Below, piece by piece: positions 24,739-37,180 of a DNA stretch of 64,000 nucleotides (its first letter is position 1; each line of letters starts with the position of its first letter). Below the pieces are notes generated by a model, which did not search any database, had not been told where the DNA came from, and saw only the letters and a list, made by a program, of their open reading frames with translations. Both the position numbers and the translations under genes were made by a program. The DNA is from Odiellus spinosus (Eukaryota > Arthropoda > Arachnida > Opiliones > Phalangiidae). The stretch spans positions 3,534,001 through 3,598,000 of the forward strand of contig CAWUCO010000268.1 in the NCBI GenBank assembly GCA_963920705.1. The letters run 5' to 3'.

Positions 24739-27700
24739 TGCTTTTGCTTTATTTTAACCAATTTTATATTTGTCACAATTTTGCAATTTAGACAAAACCA
24801 AAGTCATTCGAAAGAGCAATTAATGGACAGTCTAAATAACAAGAGTTTTCAAAAATCCGTTGAAAAACAAGAAAAATATGGCCAATTCAAGAAACCATAC
24901 AATATCAAAATAGTCAAATTTCAGATTTTAAAAATTCGCTTTTTGATAAAAGATGTTTTTTGAATTGTCCATATTTTCCATGTTTTTCAACGGATTTTCC
25001 AAAACACTTGATTTTCTGATAGACCAATATTTGCTCTTTCGAGTGGTCTTAATTTTGTCTAAATCGCTTAAAAATCAAAAGTTTTGTGTCCATTTGAATC
25101 CAATAATCTTGGATTTTTAAGTGTTTTTGCTTAATTTTAACCAATTTTATAATTGTCACAATTTTGCAATTTAGACAAAACCAAAGTCATTCGAAAGAGC
25201 AATTAATGGACAGTCTAAATAATAAGGGTTTTCAAAAATCAGTTGAAAAACAAGAAAAATATGGCCAATTCAAGAAACCATACAATATCAAAATAGTCAA
25301 ATTTCAGATTTTAAAAATTCGCTTTTTGATATTAGATGTTTTTTGAATTGGCTATATTTTCCATGTTTTTCAATGGATTTTCCAAAACTCTTGTTTTTTA
25401 GATAGACCAATATTTGCTCTTTCGAGTGGTCTTAATTTTGTCTAAATCGCTTAAAAATCAAAAGTTTTGTGTCCATTTGAATCCAATAATCTTGGATTTT
25501 TAAGCGTTTTTGCTTAATTTTAACCAATTTTATATTGGTCACAATTTTGCAATTTAGACAAAACCAAAGTCATTCGAAAGAGCAATTAATGGACAGTCTA
25601 AATAACAAGAGTTTTAAAAAATCCGTTGAAAAACAAGAAAAATATGGCCAATTCAAGAAATCATAGAATATCAAAATAGTCAAATTTCAGATTTTCAAAA
25701 TTCGCTTTTTGATATTAGATGCTTTTTGAATTGTCCATATTTTCCATGTTTTTCAACGGATTTTCCAAAACTCTTGTTTTTTAGATAGACCAATATTTGC
25801 TCTTTCGAGTAGTCTTAATTTTGTCTAAATCGCTTAAAAATCAAAAGTTTTGTGTCCATTTGAATCCAATAATCTTGGATTTTTAAGTGCTTTTGCTTTA
25901 TTTTAACCAATTTTATATTTGTCACAATTTTGCAATTTAGACAAAACCAAAGTCATTCGAAAGAGCAATTAATGGACAGTCTAAATAACAAGAGTTTTCA
26001 AAAATCCGTTGAAAAACAAGAAAAATATGGCCAATTCAAGAAACCCTACAATATCAAAATAGTCAAATTTCAGATTTTAAAAATTCGCTTTTTGATATTA
26101 GATGTTTTTTGAATTGTCCATATTTTCCATGTTTTTCAACGGATTTTCCAAAACACTTGATTTTCTGATAGACCAATATTTGCTCTTTCGAGTGGTCTTA
26201 ATTTTGTCTAAATCGCTTAAAAATCAAAAGTTTTGTGTCCATTTGAATCCAATAATCTTGGATTTTTAAGTGTTTTTGCTTAATTTTAACCAATTTTATA
26301 ATTGTCACAATTTTGCAATTTAGACAAAACCAAAGTCATTCGAAAGAGCAATTAATGGACAGTCTAAATAATAAGAGTTTTCAAAAATCCGTTGAAAAAC
26401 AAGAAAAATATGGCCAATTCAAGAAACCATACAATATCAAAATAGTCAAATTTCAGATTTTAAAAATTCGCTTTTTGATATTAGATGTTTTTTGAATTGG
26501 CTATATTTTCCATGTTTTTCAACGGATTTTCCAAAACTCTTGTTTTTTAGATAGACCAATATTTGCTCTTTCGAGTAGTCTTAATTTTGTCTAAATCGCT
26601 TAAAAATCAAAAGTTTTGTGTCCATTTGAATCCAATAATCTTGGATTTTTAAGTGCTTTTGCTTTATTTTAACCAATTTTATATTTGTCACAATTTTGCA
26701 ATTTAGACAAAACCAAAGTCATTCGAAAGAGCAATTAATGGACAGTCTAAATAATAAGAGTTTTCAAAAATCCGTTGAAAAACAAGAAAAATATGGCCAA
26801 TTCAAGAAATCATAGAATATCAAAATAGTCAAATTTCAGATTTTCAAAATTCGCTTTTTGATATTAGATGCTTTTTGAATTGTCCATATTTTCCATGTTT
26901 TTCAACGGATTTTCCAAAACTCTTGTTTTTTAGATAGACCAATATTTGCTCTTTCGAGTAGTCTTAATTTTGTCTAAATCGCTTAAAAATCAAAAGTTTT
27001 GTGTCCATTTGAATCCAATAATCTTGGATTTTTAAGTGCTTTTGCTTTATTTTAACCAATTTTATAATTGTCACAATTTTGCAATTTAGACAAAACCAAA
27101 GTCATTCGAAAGAGCAATTAATGGACAGTCTAAATAATAAGAGTTTTCAAAAATCCGTTGAAAAACAAGAAAAATATGGCCAATTCAAGAAACCATACAA
27201 TATCAAAATAGTCAAATTTCAGATTTTAAAAATTCGCTTTTTGATATTAGATGTTTTTTGAATTGGCTATATTTTCCATGTTTTTCAACGGATTTTCCAA
27301 AACTCTTGTTTTTTAGATAGACCAATATTTGCTCTTTCGAGTAGTCTTAATTTTGTCTAAATCGCTTAAAAATCAAAAGTTTTGTGTCCATTTGAATCCA
27401 ATAATCTTGGATTTTTAATTGCTTTTGCTTTATTTTAACCAATTTTATATTTGTCAAAATTTTGCAATTTAGACAAAACCAAAGTCATTCGAAAGAGCAA
27501 TTAATGGACAGTCTAAATAATAAGAGTTTTCAAAAATCCGTTGAAAAACAAGAAAAATATGGCCAATTCAAGAAATCATAGAATATCAAAATAGTCAAAT
27601 TTCAGATTTTCAAAATTCGCTTTTTGATATTAGATGCTTTTTGAATTGTCCATATTTTCCATGTTTTTCAACGGATTTTCCAAAACTCTTGTTTTTTAGA

Positions 27701-30700
27701 TAGACCAATATTTGCTCTTTCGAATGGTCTTAATTTTGTCTAAATCGCTTAAAAATCAAAAGTTTTGTGTCCATTTGAATCCAATAATCTTGGATTTTTA
27801 AGCGTTTTTGCTTAATTTTAACCAATTTTATATTGGTCATTTTTTGCAATTTAGACAAAACCAAAGTCATTCGAAAGAGCAATTAATGGACAGTCTAAAT
27901 AATAAGAATTTTTTAAAAATCCGTTGAAAACATGAAAAATATGGCCAATTCAAGAAACCATACAATATCAAAATAGTCAAATTTCAGATTTTAAAAATTC
28001 GCTTTTTGATATTAGATGTTTTTTGAATTGGCTATATTTTCCATGTTTTTCAACGGATTTTCCAAATATCTTGATTTTCAGATAGACCAATATTTGCTCT
28101 TTCGAGTGGTCTTAATTTTGTCTAAATCGCTTAAAAATCAAAAGTTTTGTGTCCATTTGAATCCAATAATCTTGGATTTTTAAGTGTTTTTGCTTAATTT
28201 TAACCAATTTTATATTTGTCACAATTTTGCAATTTAGACAAAACCAAAGTCATTCGAAAGAGCAATTAATGGACAGTCTAAATAATAAGAGTTTTCAAAA
28301 ATCCGTTGAAAAACAAGAAAAATATGGCCAATTCAAGAAATCATAGAATATCAAAATAGTCAAATTTCAGATTTTCAAAATTCGCTTTTTGATATTAGAT
28401 GCTTTTTGAATTGTCCATATTTTCCATGTTTTTCAACGGATTTTCCAAAACTCTTGTTTTTTAGATAGACCAATATTTTCTCTTTCGAGTGGTCTTAATT
28501 TTGTCTAAATCGCTTAAAAATCAAAAGTTTTGTGTACATTTGAATCCAATAATCTTGGATTTTTAAGCGTTTTTGCTTAATTTTAACCAATTTTATATTG
28601 GTCACAATTTTGCAATTTAGACAAAACCAAAGTCATTCGAAAGAGCAATTAATGGACAGTCTAAATAACAAGAGTTTTCAAAAATCCGTTGAAAAACAAG
28701 AAAAATATGGCCAATTCAAGAAACCATACAATATCAAAATAGTCAAATTTCAGATTTTCAAAATTCGCTTTTTGATATTAGATGCTTTTTGAATTGTTCA
28801 TATTTTCCATGTTTTTCAACGGATTTTCCAAAACTCTTGTTTTTTAGATAGACCAATATTTGCTCTTTCGAGTGGTCTTAATTTTGCCTAAATCGCTTAA
28901 AAATCAAAAGTTTTGTGTCCATTTGAATCCAATAATCTTGGATTTTTAAACGTTTTTGCTTAATTTTAACCAATTTTATATTGGTCACAATTTTGCAATT
29001 TAGACAAAACCAAAGTCATTCGAAAGAGCAATTAATGGACAGTCTAAATAATAAGAATTTTTTAAAAATCCGTTGAAAAACAAGAAAAATATGGCCAATT
29101 CAAGAAACCATACAATATCAAAATAGTCAAATTTCAGATTTTAAAAATTCGCTTTTTGATATTAGATGTTTTTTGAATTGGCTATATTTTCCATGTTTTT
29201 CAACGGATTTTCCAAAACTCTTGATTTTTAGATAGACCAATATTTGCTCTTTCGAGTGGTCTTAATTTTGTCTAAATCGCTTAAAAATCAAAAGTTTTGT
29301 GTCCATTTGAATCCAATAATCTTGGATTTTTAAGCGTTTTTGCTTAATTTTAACCAATTTTATATTGGTCACAATTTTGCAATTTAGACAAAACCAAAGT
29401 CATTCGAAAGAGCAATTAATGGACAGTCTAAATAACAAGAGTTTTCAAAAATCCGTTGAAAAACAAGAAAAATATGGCCAATTCAAGAAACCATACAATA
29501 TCAAAATAGTCAAATTTCAGATTTTCAAAATTCGCTTTTTGATATTAGATGCTTTTTGAATTGTTCATATTTTCCATGTTTTTCAACGGATTTTCCAAAA
29601 CTCTTGTTTTTTAGATAGACCAATATTTGCTCTTTCGAGTGGTCTTAATTTTGCCTAAATCGCTTAAAAATCAAAAGTTTTGTGTCCATTTGAATCCAAT
29701 AATCTTGGATTTTTAAACGTTTTTGCTTAATTTTAACCAATTTTATATTGGTCACAATTTTGCAATTTAGACAAAACCAAAGTCATTCGAAAGAGCAATT
29801 AAAGGACAGTCTAAATAATAAGAATTTTTTAAAAATCCGTTGAAAAACAAGAAAAATATGGCCAATTCAAGAAACCATACAATATCAAAATAGTCAAATT
29901 TCAGATTTTAAAAATTCGCTTTTTGATATTAGATGTTTTTTGAATTGGCTATATTTTCCATGTTTTTCAACGGATTTTCCAAAACTCTTGATTTTCAGAT
30001 AGACCAATATTTGCTCTTTCGAGTGGTCTTAATTTTGTCTAAATCGCCTAAAAATCAAAAGTTTTGTGTCCATTTGAATCCAATAATCTTGGATTTTTAA
30101 GTGTTTTTGCTTAATTTTAACCAATTTTATATTTGTCACAATTTTGCAATTTAGACAAAACCAAAGTCATTCGAAAGAGCAATTAATGGACAGTCTAAAT
30201 AATAAGAGTTTTCAAAAATCCGTTGAAAAACAAGAAAAATATGGCCAATTCAAGAAATCATAGAATATCAAAATAGTCAAATTTCAGATTTTCAAAATTC
30301 GCTTTTTGATATTAGATGCTTATTGAATTGTCCATATTTTCCATGTTTTTCAACGGATTTTCCAAAACTCTTGTTTTTTAGATAGACCAATATTTGCTCT
30401 TTCGAGCGGTCTTAATTTTGTCTAAATCGCTTAAAAATCAAAAGTTTTGTGTCCATTTGAATCCAATAATCTTGGATTTTTAAGCGTTTTTGCTTAATTT
30501 TAACCAATTTTATATTGGTCACAATTTTGCAATTTAGACAAAACCAAAGTCATTCGAAAGAGCAATTAATGAACAGTCTAAATAATAAGAATTTTTTAAA
30601 AATCCGTTGAAAAACAAGAAAAATATGGCCAATTCAAGAAACCATACAATATCAAAATAGTCAAATTTCAGATTTTAAAAATTCGCTTTTTGATATTAGA

Positions 30701-32875
30701 TGTTTTTTGAATTGGCTATATTTTCCATGTTTTTCAACGGATTTTCCAAAACTCTTGTTTTTTAGATAGACCAATATTTGCTCTTTCGAGTGGTCTGAAT
30801 TTTGTCTAAATCGCTTAAAAATCAAAAGTTTTGTGTCCATTTGAATCCAATAATCTTGGATTTTTAAGCGTTTTTGCTTAATTTTAACCAATTTTATATT
30901 GGTCACAATTTTGCAATTTAGACAAAACCAAAGTCATTCGAAAGAGCAATTAATGGACAGTCTAAATAATAAGAGTTTTCAAAAATCCGTTGAAAAACAA
31001 GAAAAATATGGCCAATTCAAGAAATCATAGAATATCAAAATTAGTCAAATTTCAGATTTTCAAAATTCGCTTTTTGGTATTAGATGGTTTTTGAATTGTC
31101 CATATTTTCCATGTTTTTCAACGGATTTTCCAAAACTCTTGATTTTCAGATAGACCAATATTTGCTCTTTCGAGTGGTCTTAATTTTGTCTAAATCGCTT
31201 AAAAATCAAAAGTTTTGTGTCCATTTTAATCCAATAATCTTGGATTTTTAAGCGTTTTTGCTTAATTTTAACCAATTTTATATTTGTCACAATTTTGCAA
31301 TTTAGACAAATCAAAGTCATTCGAAAGAGCAATTAATGGACAGTCTAAATAATAAGAGTTTTCAAAAATCCGTTGAAAAACAAGAAAAATATGGCCAATT
31401 CAAGAAATCATAGAATATCAAAATAGTCAAATTTCAGATTTTAAAAATTCGCTTTTTGATATTAGATGTTTTTTGAATTGTCCATATTTTCCATATTTTT
31501 CAACGGATTTTCCAAAACTCTTGTTTTTTAGATAGACCAATATTTGCTCTTTCGAGTGGTCTAATTTTGTCTAAATCGCTTAAAAATCAAAAGTTTTGTG
31601 TCCATTTGAATCCAATAATCTTGGATTTTTAAGTGTTTTTGCTTAATTTTAACCAATTTTATATTGGTCACAAATTTGCAATTTAGACAAAACCAAAGTC
31701 ATTCGAAAGAGCAATTAATGGACAGTCTAAATAATAAGAGTTTTCAAAAATCCGTTGAAAAACAAGAAAAATATGGCCAATTCAAGAAATCATAGAATAT
31801 CAAAATTAGTCAAATTTCAGATTTTCAAAATTCGCTTTTTGGTATTAGATGGTTTTTGAATTGTCCATATTTTCCATGTTTTTCAACGGATTTTCCAAAA
31901 CTCTTGATTTTCAGATAGACCAATATTTGCTCTTTCGAGTGGTCTTAATTTTGTCTAAATCGCTTAAAAATCAAAAGTTTTGTGTCCATTTTAATCCAAT
32001 AATCTTGGATTTTTAAGCGTTTTTGCTTAATTTTAACCAATTTAATATTTGTCACAATTTTGCAATTTAAACAAATCAAAGTCATTCGAAAGAGCAATTA
32101 ATGGACAGTCTAAATAATAAGAGTTTTCAAAAATCCGTTGAAAAACAAGAAAAATATGGCCAATTCAAGAAATCATAGAATATCAAAATAGTCAAATTTC
32201 AGATTTTAAAAATTCGCTTTTTGATATTAGATGTTTTTTGAATTGTCCATATTTTCCATGTTTTTCAACGGATTTTCCAAAACTCTTGTTTTTTAGATAG
32301 ACCAATATTTGCTCTTTCGAGTAGTCTTAATTTTGTCTAAATCGCTTAAAAATCAAAAGTTTTGTGTCCATTTGAATCCAATAATCTTGGATTTTTAAGT
32401 GTTTTTTCTTTATTTTAACCAATTTTATATTTGTCACAATTTTGCAATTTAGACAAAACCAAAGTCATTCGAAAGAGCAATTAATGGACAGTCTAAATAA
32501 CAAGAGTTTTCAAAAATCCGTTGAAAAACAAGAAAAATATGGCCAATTCAAGAAACCATACAATATCAAAATAGTCAAATTTCAGATTTTCAAAATTCGC
32601 TTTTTGATATTAGATGTTTTTTGAATTGGCTATATTTTCCATGTTTTTCAACGGATTTTCCAAAACTCTTGTTTTTTAGATAGACCAATATTTGCTCTTT
32701 CGAGTGGTCTTAATTTTGTCTAAATCGCTTAAAAATCAAAAGTTTTGTGTCCATTTGAATCCAATAATCTTGGATTTTTAAGCGTTTTTGCTTAATTTTA
32801 AAAAATTTTATATTTGTCACAATTTTGCAATTTAGACAAAACCAAAGTCATTCGAAAGAGCAATTAATGGACAGT

Positions 32876-32916
32876 CTAAATAATAAGAGTTTTCAAAAAT
32901 CCGTTGAATCATAGAA
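32876..32916. repeat. Monomer with a 30-bp internal deletion
   Basis: In this half A, AAAATCCGTTGAA runs straight into TCATAGAATATC. The usual stretch through the core's right part and ATATGGCCAATTCAAG is missing, for a net loss of 30 bp. The landmark spacing around it shows the same loss: 32,442 to 33,944 is 1,502 bp rather than 1,532 bp. The deletion removes most of one arm of the dyad next to its loop, and it was not copied to other monomers in view. Confidence 0.85.
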
Positions 32917-33300
32917 TATCAAAATAGTCAAATTTCAGATTTTCAAAATTCGCTTTTTGATATTAGATGTTTTTTGAATTGGCTATATTTTCCATGTTTT
33001 TCAACGGATTTTCCAAAACTCTTGTTTTTTAGATAGACCAATATTTGCTCTTTCAAGTGGTCTTAATTTTGTCTAAATCGCTTAAAAATCAAAAGTTTTG
33101 TGTACATTTGAATCCAATAATCTTGGATTTTTAAGCGTTTTTGCTTAATTTTAACCAATTTTATATTGGTCACAATTTTGCAATTTAGACAAAACCAAAG
33201 TCATTCGAAAGAGCAATTAATGGACAGTCTAAATAATAAGAGTTTTCAAAAATCCGTTGAAAAACAAGAAAAATATGGCCAATTCAAGAAATCATAGAAT

Positions 33301-36300
33301 ATCAAAATTAGTCAAATTTCAGATTTTCAAAATTCGCTTTTTGGTATTAGATGGTTTTTGAATTGTCCATATTTTCCATGTTTTTCAACGGATTTTCCAA
33401 AACTCTTGATTTTCAGATAGACCAATATTTGCTCTTTCGAGTGGTCTTAATTTTGTCTAAATCGCTTAAAAATCAAAAGTTTTGTGTCCATTTTAATCCA
33501 ATAATCTTGAATTTTTAAGCGTTTTTGCTTAATTTTAACCAATTTTATATTTGTCACAATTTTGCAATTTAGACAAATCAAAGTCATTCGAAAGAGCAAT
33601 TAATGGACAGTCTAAATAATAAGAGTTTTCAAAAATCCGTTGAAAAACAAGAAAAATATGGCCAATTCAAGAAATCATAGAATATCAAAATAGTCAAATT
33701 TCAGATTTTAAAAATTCGCTTTTTGATATTAGATGTTTTTTGAATTGTCCATATTTTCCATGTTTTTCAACGGATTTTCCAAAACTCTTGTTTTTTAGAT
33801 AGACCAATATTTGCTCTTTCGAGTAGTCTTAATTTTGTCTAAATCGCTTAAAAATCAAAAGTTTTGTGTCCATTTGAATCCAATAATCTTGGATTTTTAA
33901 GTGTTTTTGCTTTATTTTAACCAATTTTATATTTGTCACAATTTTGCAATTTAGACAAAACCAAAGTCATTCGAAAGAGCAATTAATGGACAGTCTAAAT
34001 AACAAGAGTTTTCAAAAATCCGTTGAAAAACAAGAAAAATATGGCCAATTCAAGAAACCATACAATATCAAAATAGTCAAATTTCAGATTTTCAAAATTC
34101 GCTTTTTGATATTAGATGCTTTTTGAATTGTCCATATTTTCCATGTTTTTCAACGGATTTTCCAAAACTCTTGTTTTTTAGATAGACCAATATTTGCTCT
34201 TTCGAGTGGTCTTAATTTTGTCTAAATCGCTTAAAAATCAAAAGTTTTGTGTCCATTTGAATCCAATAATCTTGGATTTTTAAGCGTTTTTGCTTAATTT
34301 TAACCAATTTTATATTGGTCACAATTTTGCAATTTAGACAAAACCAAAGTCATTCGAAAGAGCAATTAATGGACAGTCTAAATAATAAGAGTTTTCAAAA
34401 ATCCGTTGAAAAACAAGAAAAATATGGCCAATTCAAGAAATCATAGAATATCAAAATAGTCAAATTTCAGATTTTAAAAATTCGCTTTTTGATATTAGAT
34501 GTTTTTTGAATTGGCTATATTTTCCATGTTTTTCAACGGATTTTCCAAAACTCTTGTTTTTTAGATAGACCAATATTTGCTCTTTCAAGTGGTCTTAATT
34601 TTGTCTATATCGCTTAAAAATCAAAAGTTTTGTGTACATTTGAATCCAATAATCTTGGATTTTTAAGCGTTTTTGCTTAATTTTAACCAATTTTATATTG
34701 GTCACAATTTTGCAATTTAGACAAAACCAAAGTCATTCGAAAGAGCAATTAATGGACATTCTAAATAATAAGAGTTTTCAAAAATCCGTTGAAAAACAAG
34801 AAAAATATGGCCAATTCAAGAAATCATAGAATATCAAAATTAGTCAAATTTCAGATTTTCAAAATTCGCTTTTTGGTATTAGATGGTTTTTGAATTGTCC
34901 ATATTTTCCATGTTTTTCAACGGATTTTCCAAAACTCTTGATTTTCAGATAGACCAATATTTGCTCTTTCGAGTGGTCTTAATTTTGTCTAAATCGCTTA
35001 AAAATCAAAAGTTTTGTGTCCATTTTAATCCAATAATCTTGAATTTTTAAGCGTTTTTGCTTAATTTTAACCAATTTTATATTTGTCACAATTTTGCAAT
35101 TTAGACAAATCAAAGTCATTCGAAAGAGCAATTAATGGACAGTCTAAATAATAAGAGTTTTCAAAAATCCGTTGAAAAACAAGAAAAATATGGCCAATTC
35201 AAGAAATCATAGAATATCAAAATAGTCAAATTTCAGATTTTAAAAATTCGCTTTTTGATATTAGATGTTTTTTGAATTGTCCATATTTTCCATGTTTTTC
35301 AACGGATTTTCCAAAACTCTTGTTTTTTAGATAGACCAATATTTGCTCTTTCGAGTAGTCTTAATTTTGTCTAAATCGCTTAAAAATCAAAAGTTTTGTG
35401 TCCATTTGAATCCAATAATCTTGGATTTTTAAGTGTTTTTGCTTTATTTTAACCAATTTTATATTTGTCACAATTTTGCAATTTAGACAAAACCAAAGTC
35501 ATTCGAAAGAGCAATTAATGGACAGTCTAAATAACAAGAGTTTTCAAAAATCCGTTGAAAAACAAGAAAAATATGGCCAATTCAAGAAACCATACAATAT
35601 CAAAATAGTCAAATTTCAGATTTTCAAAATTCGCTTTTTGATATTAGATGCTTTTTGAATTGTCCATATTTTCCATGTTTTTCAACGGATTTTCCAAAAC
35701 TCTTGTTTTTTAGATAGACCAATATTTGCTCTTTCGAGTGGTCTTAATTTTGTCTAAATCGCTTAAAAATCAAAAGTTTTGTGTCCATTTGAATCCAATA
35801 ATCTTGGATTTTTAAGCGTTTTTGCTTAATTTTAACCAATTTTATATTGGTCACAATTTTGCAATTTAGACAAAACCAAAGTCATTCGAAAGAGCAATTA
35901 ATGGACAGTCTAAATAATAAGAGTTTTCAAAAATCCGTTGAAAAACAAGAAAAATATGGCCAATTCAAGAAATCATAGAATATCAAAATAGTCAAATTTC
36001 AGATTTTAAAAATTCGCTTTTTGATATTAGATGTTTTTTGAATTGGCTATATTTTCCATGTTTTTCAACGGATTTTCCAAAACTCTTGTTTTTTAGATAG
36101 ACCAATATTTGCTCTTTCAAGTGGTCTTAATTTTGGCTAAATCGCTTAAAAATCAAAAGTTTTGTGTACATTTGAATCCAATAATCTTGGATTTTTAAGC
36201 GTTTTTGCTTAATTTTAACCAATTTTATATTGGTCACAATTTTGCAATTTAGACAAAACCAAAGTCATTCGAAAGAGCAATTAATGGACATTCTAAATAA

Positions 36301-36640
36301 TAAGAGTTTTCAAAAATCCGTTGAAAAACAAGAAAAATATGGCCAATTCAAGAAATCATAGAATATCAAAATTAGTCAAATTTCAGATTTTCAAAATTCG
36401 CTTTTTGGTATTAGATGGTTTTTGAATTGTCCATATTTTCCATGTTTTTCAACGGATTTTCCAAAACTCTTGATTTTCAGATAGACCAATATTTGCTCTT
36501 TCGAGTGGTCTTAATTTTGTCTAAATCGCTTAAAAATCAAAAGTTTTGTGTCCATTTTAATCCAATAATCTTGAATTTTTAAGCGTTTTTGCTTAATTTT
36601 AACCAATTTTATATTTGTCACAATTTTGCAATTTAGACAA
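33301..36640 (+). repeat. 4-mer higher-order repeat, 1,532-bp period
   Basis: The variant centre ATCAAAATTAGTCAAATTTC, with TTTTTGGTATTAGATGG, recurs at 33,301, 34,833 and 36,365, exactly 1,532 bp apart. Between these marks come monomers with GACAAATCAAAG, then GAGTAGTC plus CTTTATTTT, then GTGTACATTTG, in the same order. Related copies with the same variants occur at about 31.0 and 31.8 kb and again at 37.9-41.4 kb, but with different spacing. Confidence 0.85.
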
Positions 36641-37180
36641 ATCAAAGTCATTCGAAAGAGCAATTAATGGACAGTCTAAATAACAAGAGTTTTCAAAAAT
36701 CCGTTGAAAAACAAGAAAAATATGGCCAATTCAAGAAACCATACAATATCAAAATAGTGAAATTTCAGATTTTCAAAATTCGCTTTTTGATATTAGATGC
36801 TTTTTGAATTGTCCATATTTTCCATGTTTTTCAACGGATTTTCCAAAACTCTTGTTTTTTAGATAGACCAATATTTGCTCTTTCGAGTGGTCTTAATTTT
36901 GTCTAAATCGCTTAAAAATCAAAAGTTTTGTGTCCATTTGAATCCAATAATCTTGGATTTTTAAGCGTTTTTGCTTAATTTTAACCAATTTTATATTGGT
37001 CACAATTTTGCAATTTAGACAAAACCAAAGTCATTCGAAAGAGCAATTAATGGACAGTCTAAATAATAAGAGTTTTCAAAAATCCGTTGAAAAACAAGAA
37101 AAATATGGCCAATTCAAGAAATCATAGAATATCAAAATAGTCAAATTTCAGATTTTAAAAATTCGCTTTTTGATATTAGA

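Larger units (their letters stand above)
24398..24780 (+). repeat. Representative forward satellite monomer
   Basis: This copy serves as the type unit. In order it holds half A (24,398-24,527), a centre of about 30 bp (24,528-24,557), half B on the opposite strand (24,558-24,683), and a linker (24,684-24,780) that leads into the next half A. Half A carries TCGAAAGAGCAATTAATGG, and half B carries the reverse complement of TCGAAAGAGCAAATATTGG. The core shared by both halves is AAATCCGTTGAAAAACA. The linker varies between copies, for example TTTGCTTTATTTT versus TTTGCTTAATTTT and TATATTTGTCAC versus TATATTGGTCAC or TATAATTGTCAC. These variants are useful markers for tracing which copies were duplicated together. 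Confidence 0.93.

Noticed and set aside
30661..30906. 81-codon minus-strand frame, and the related 76-codon frame at 566-796
   Set aside because: Both are half B plus linker that happen to lack the usual in-frame TAA through single-base changes. They are satellite, not genes.
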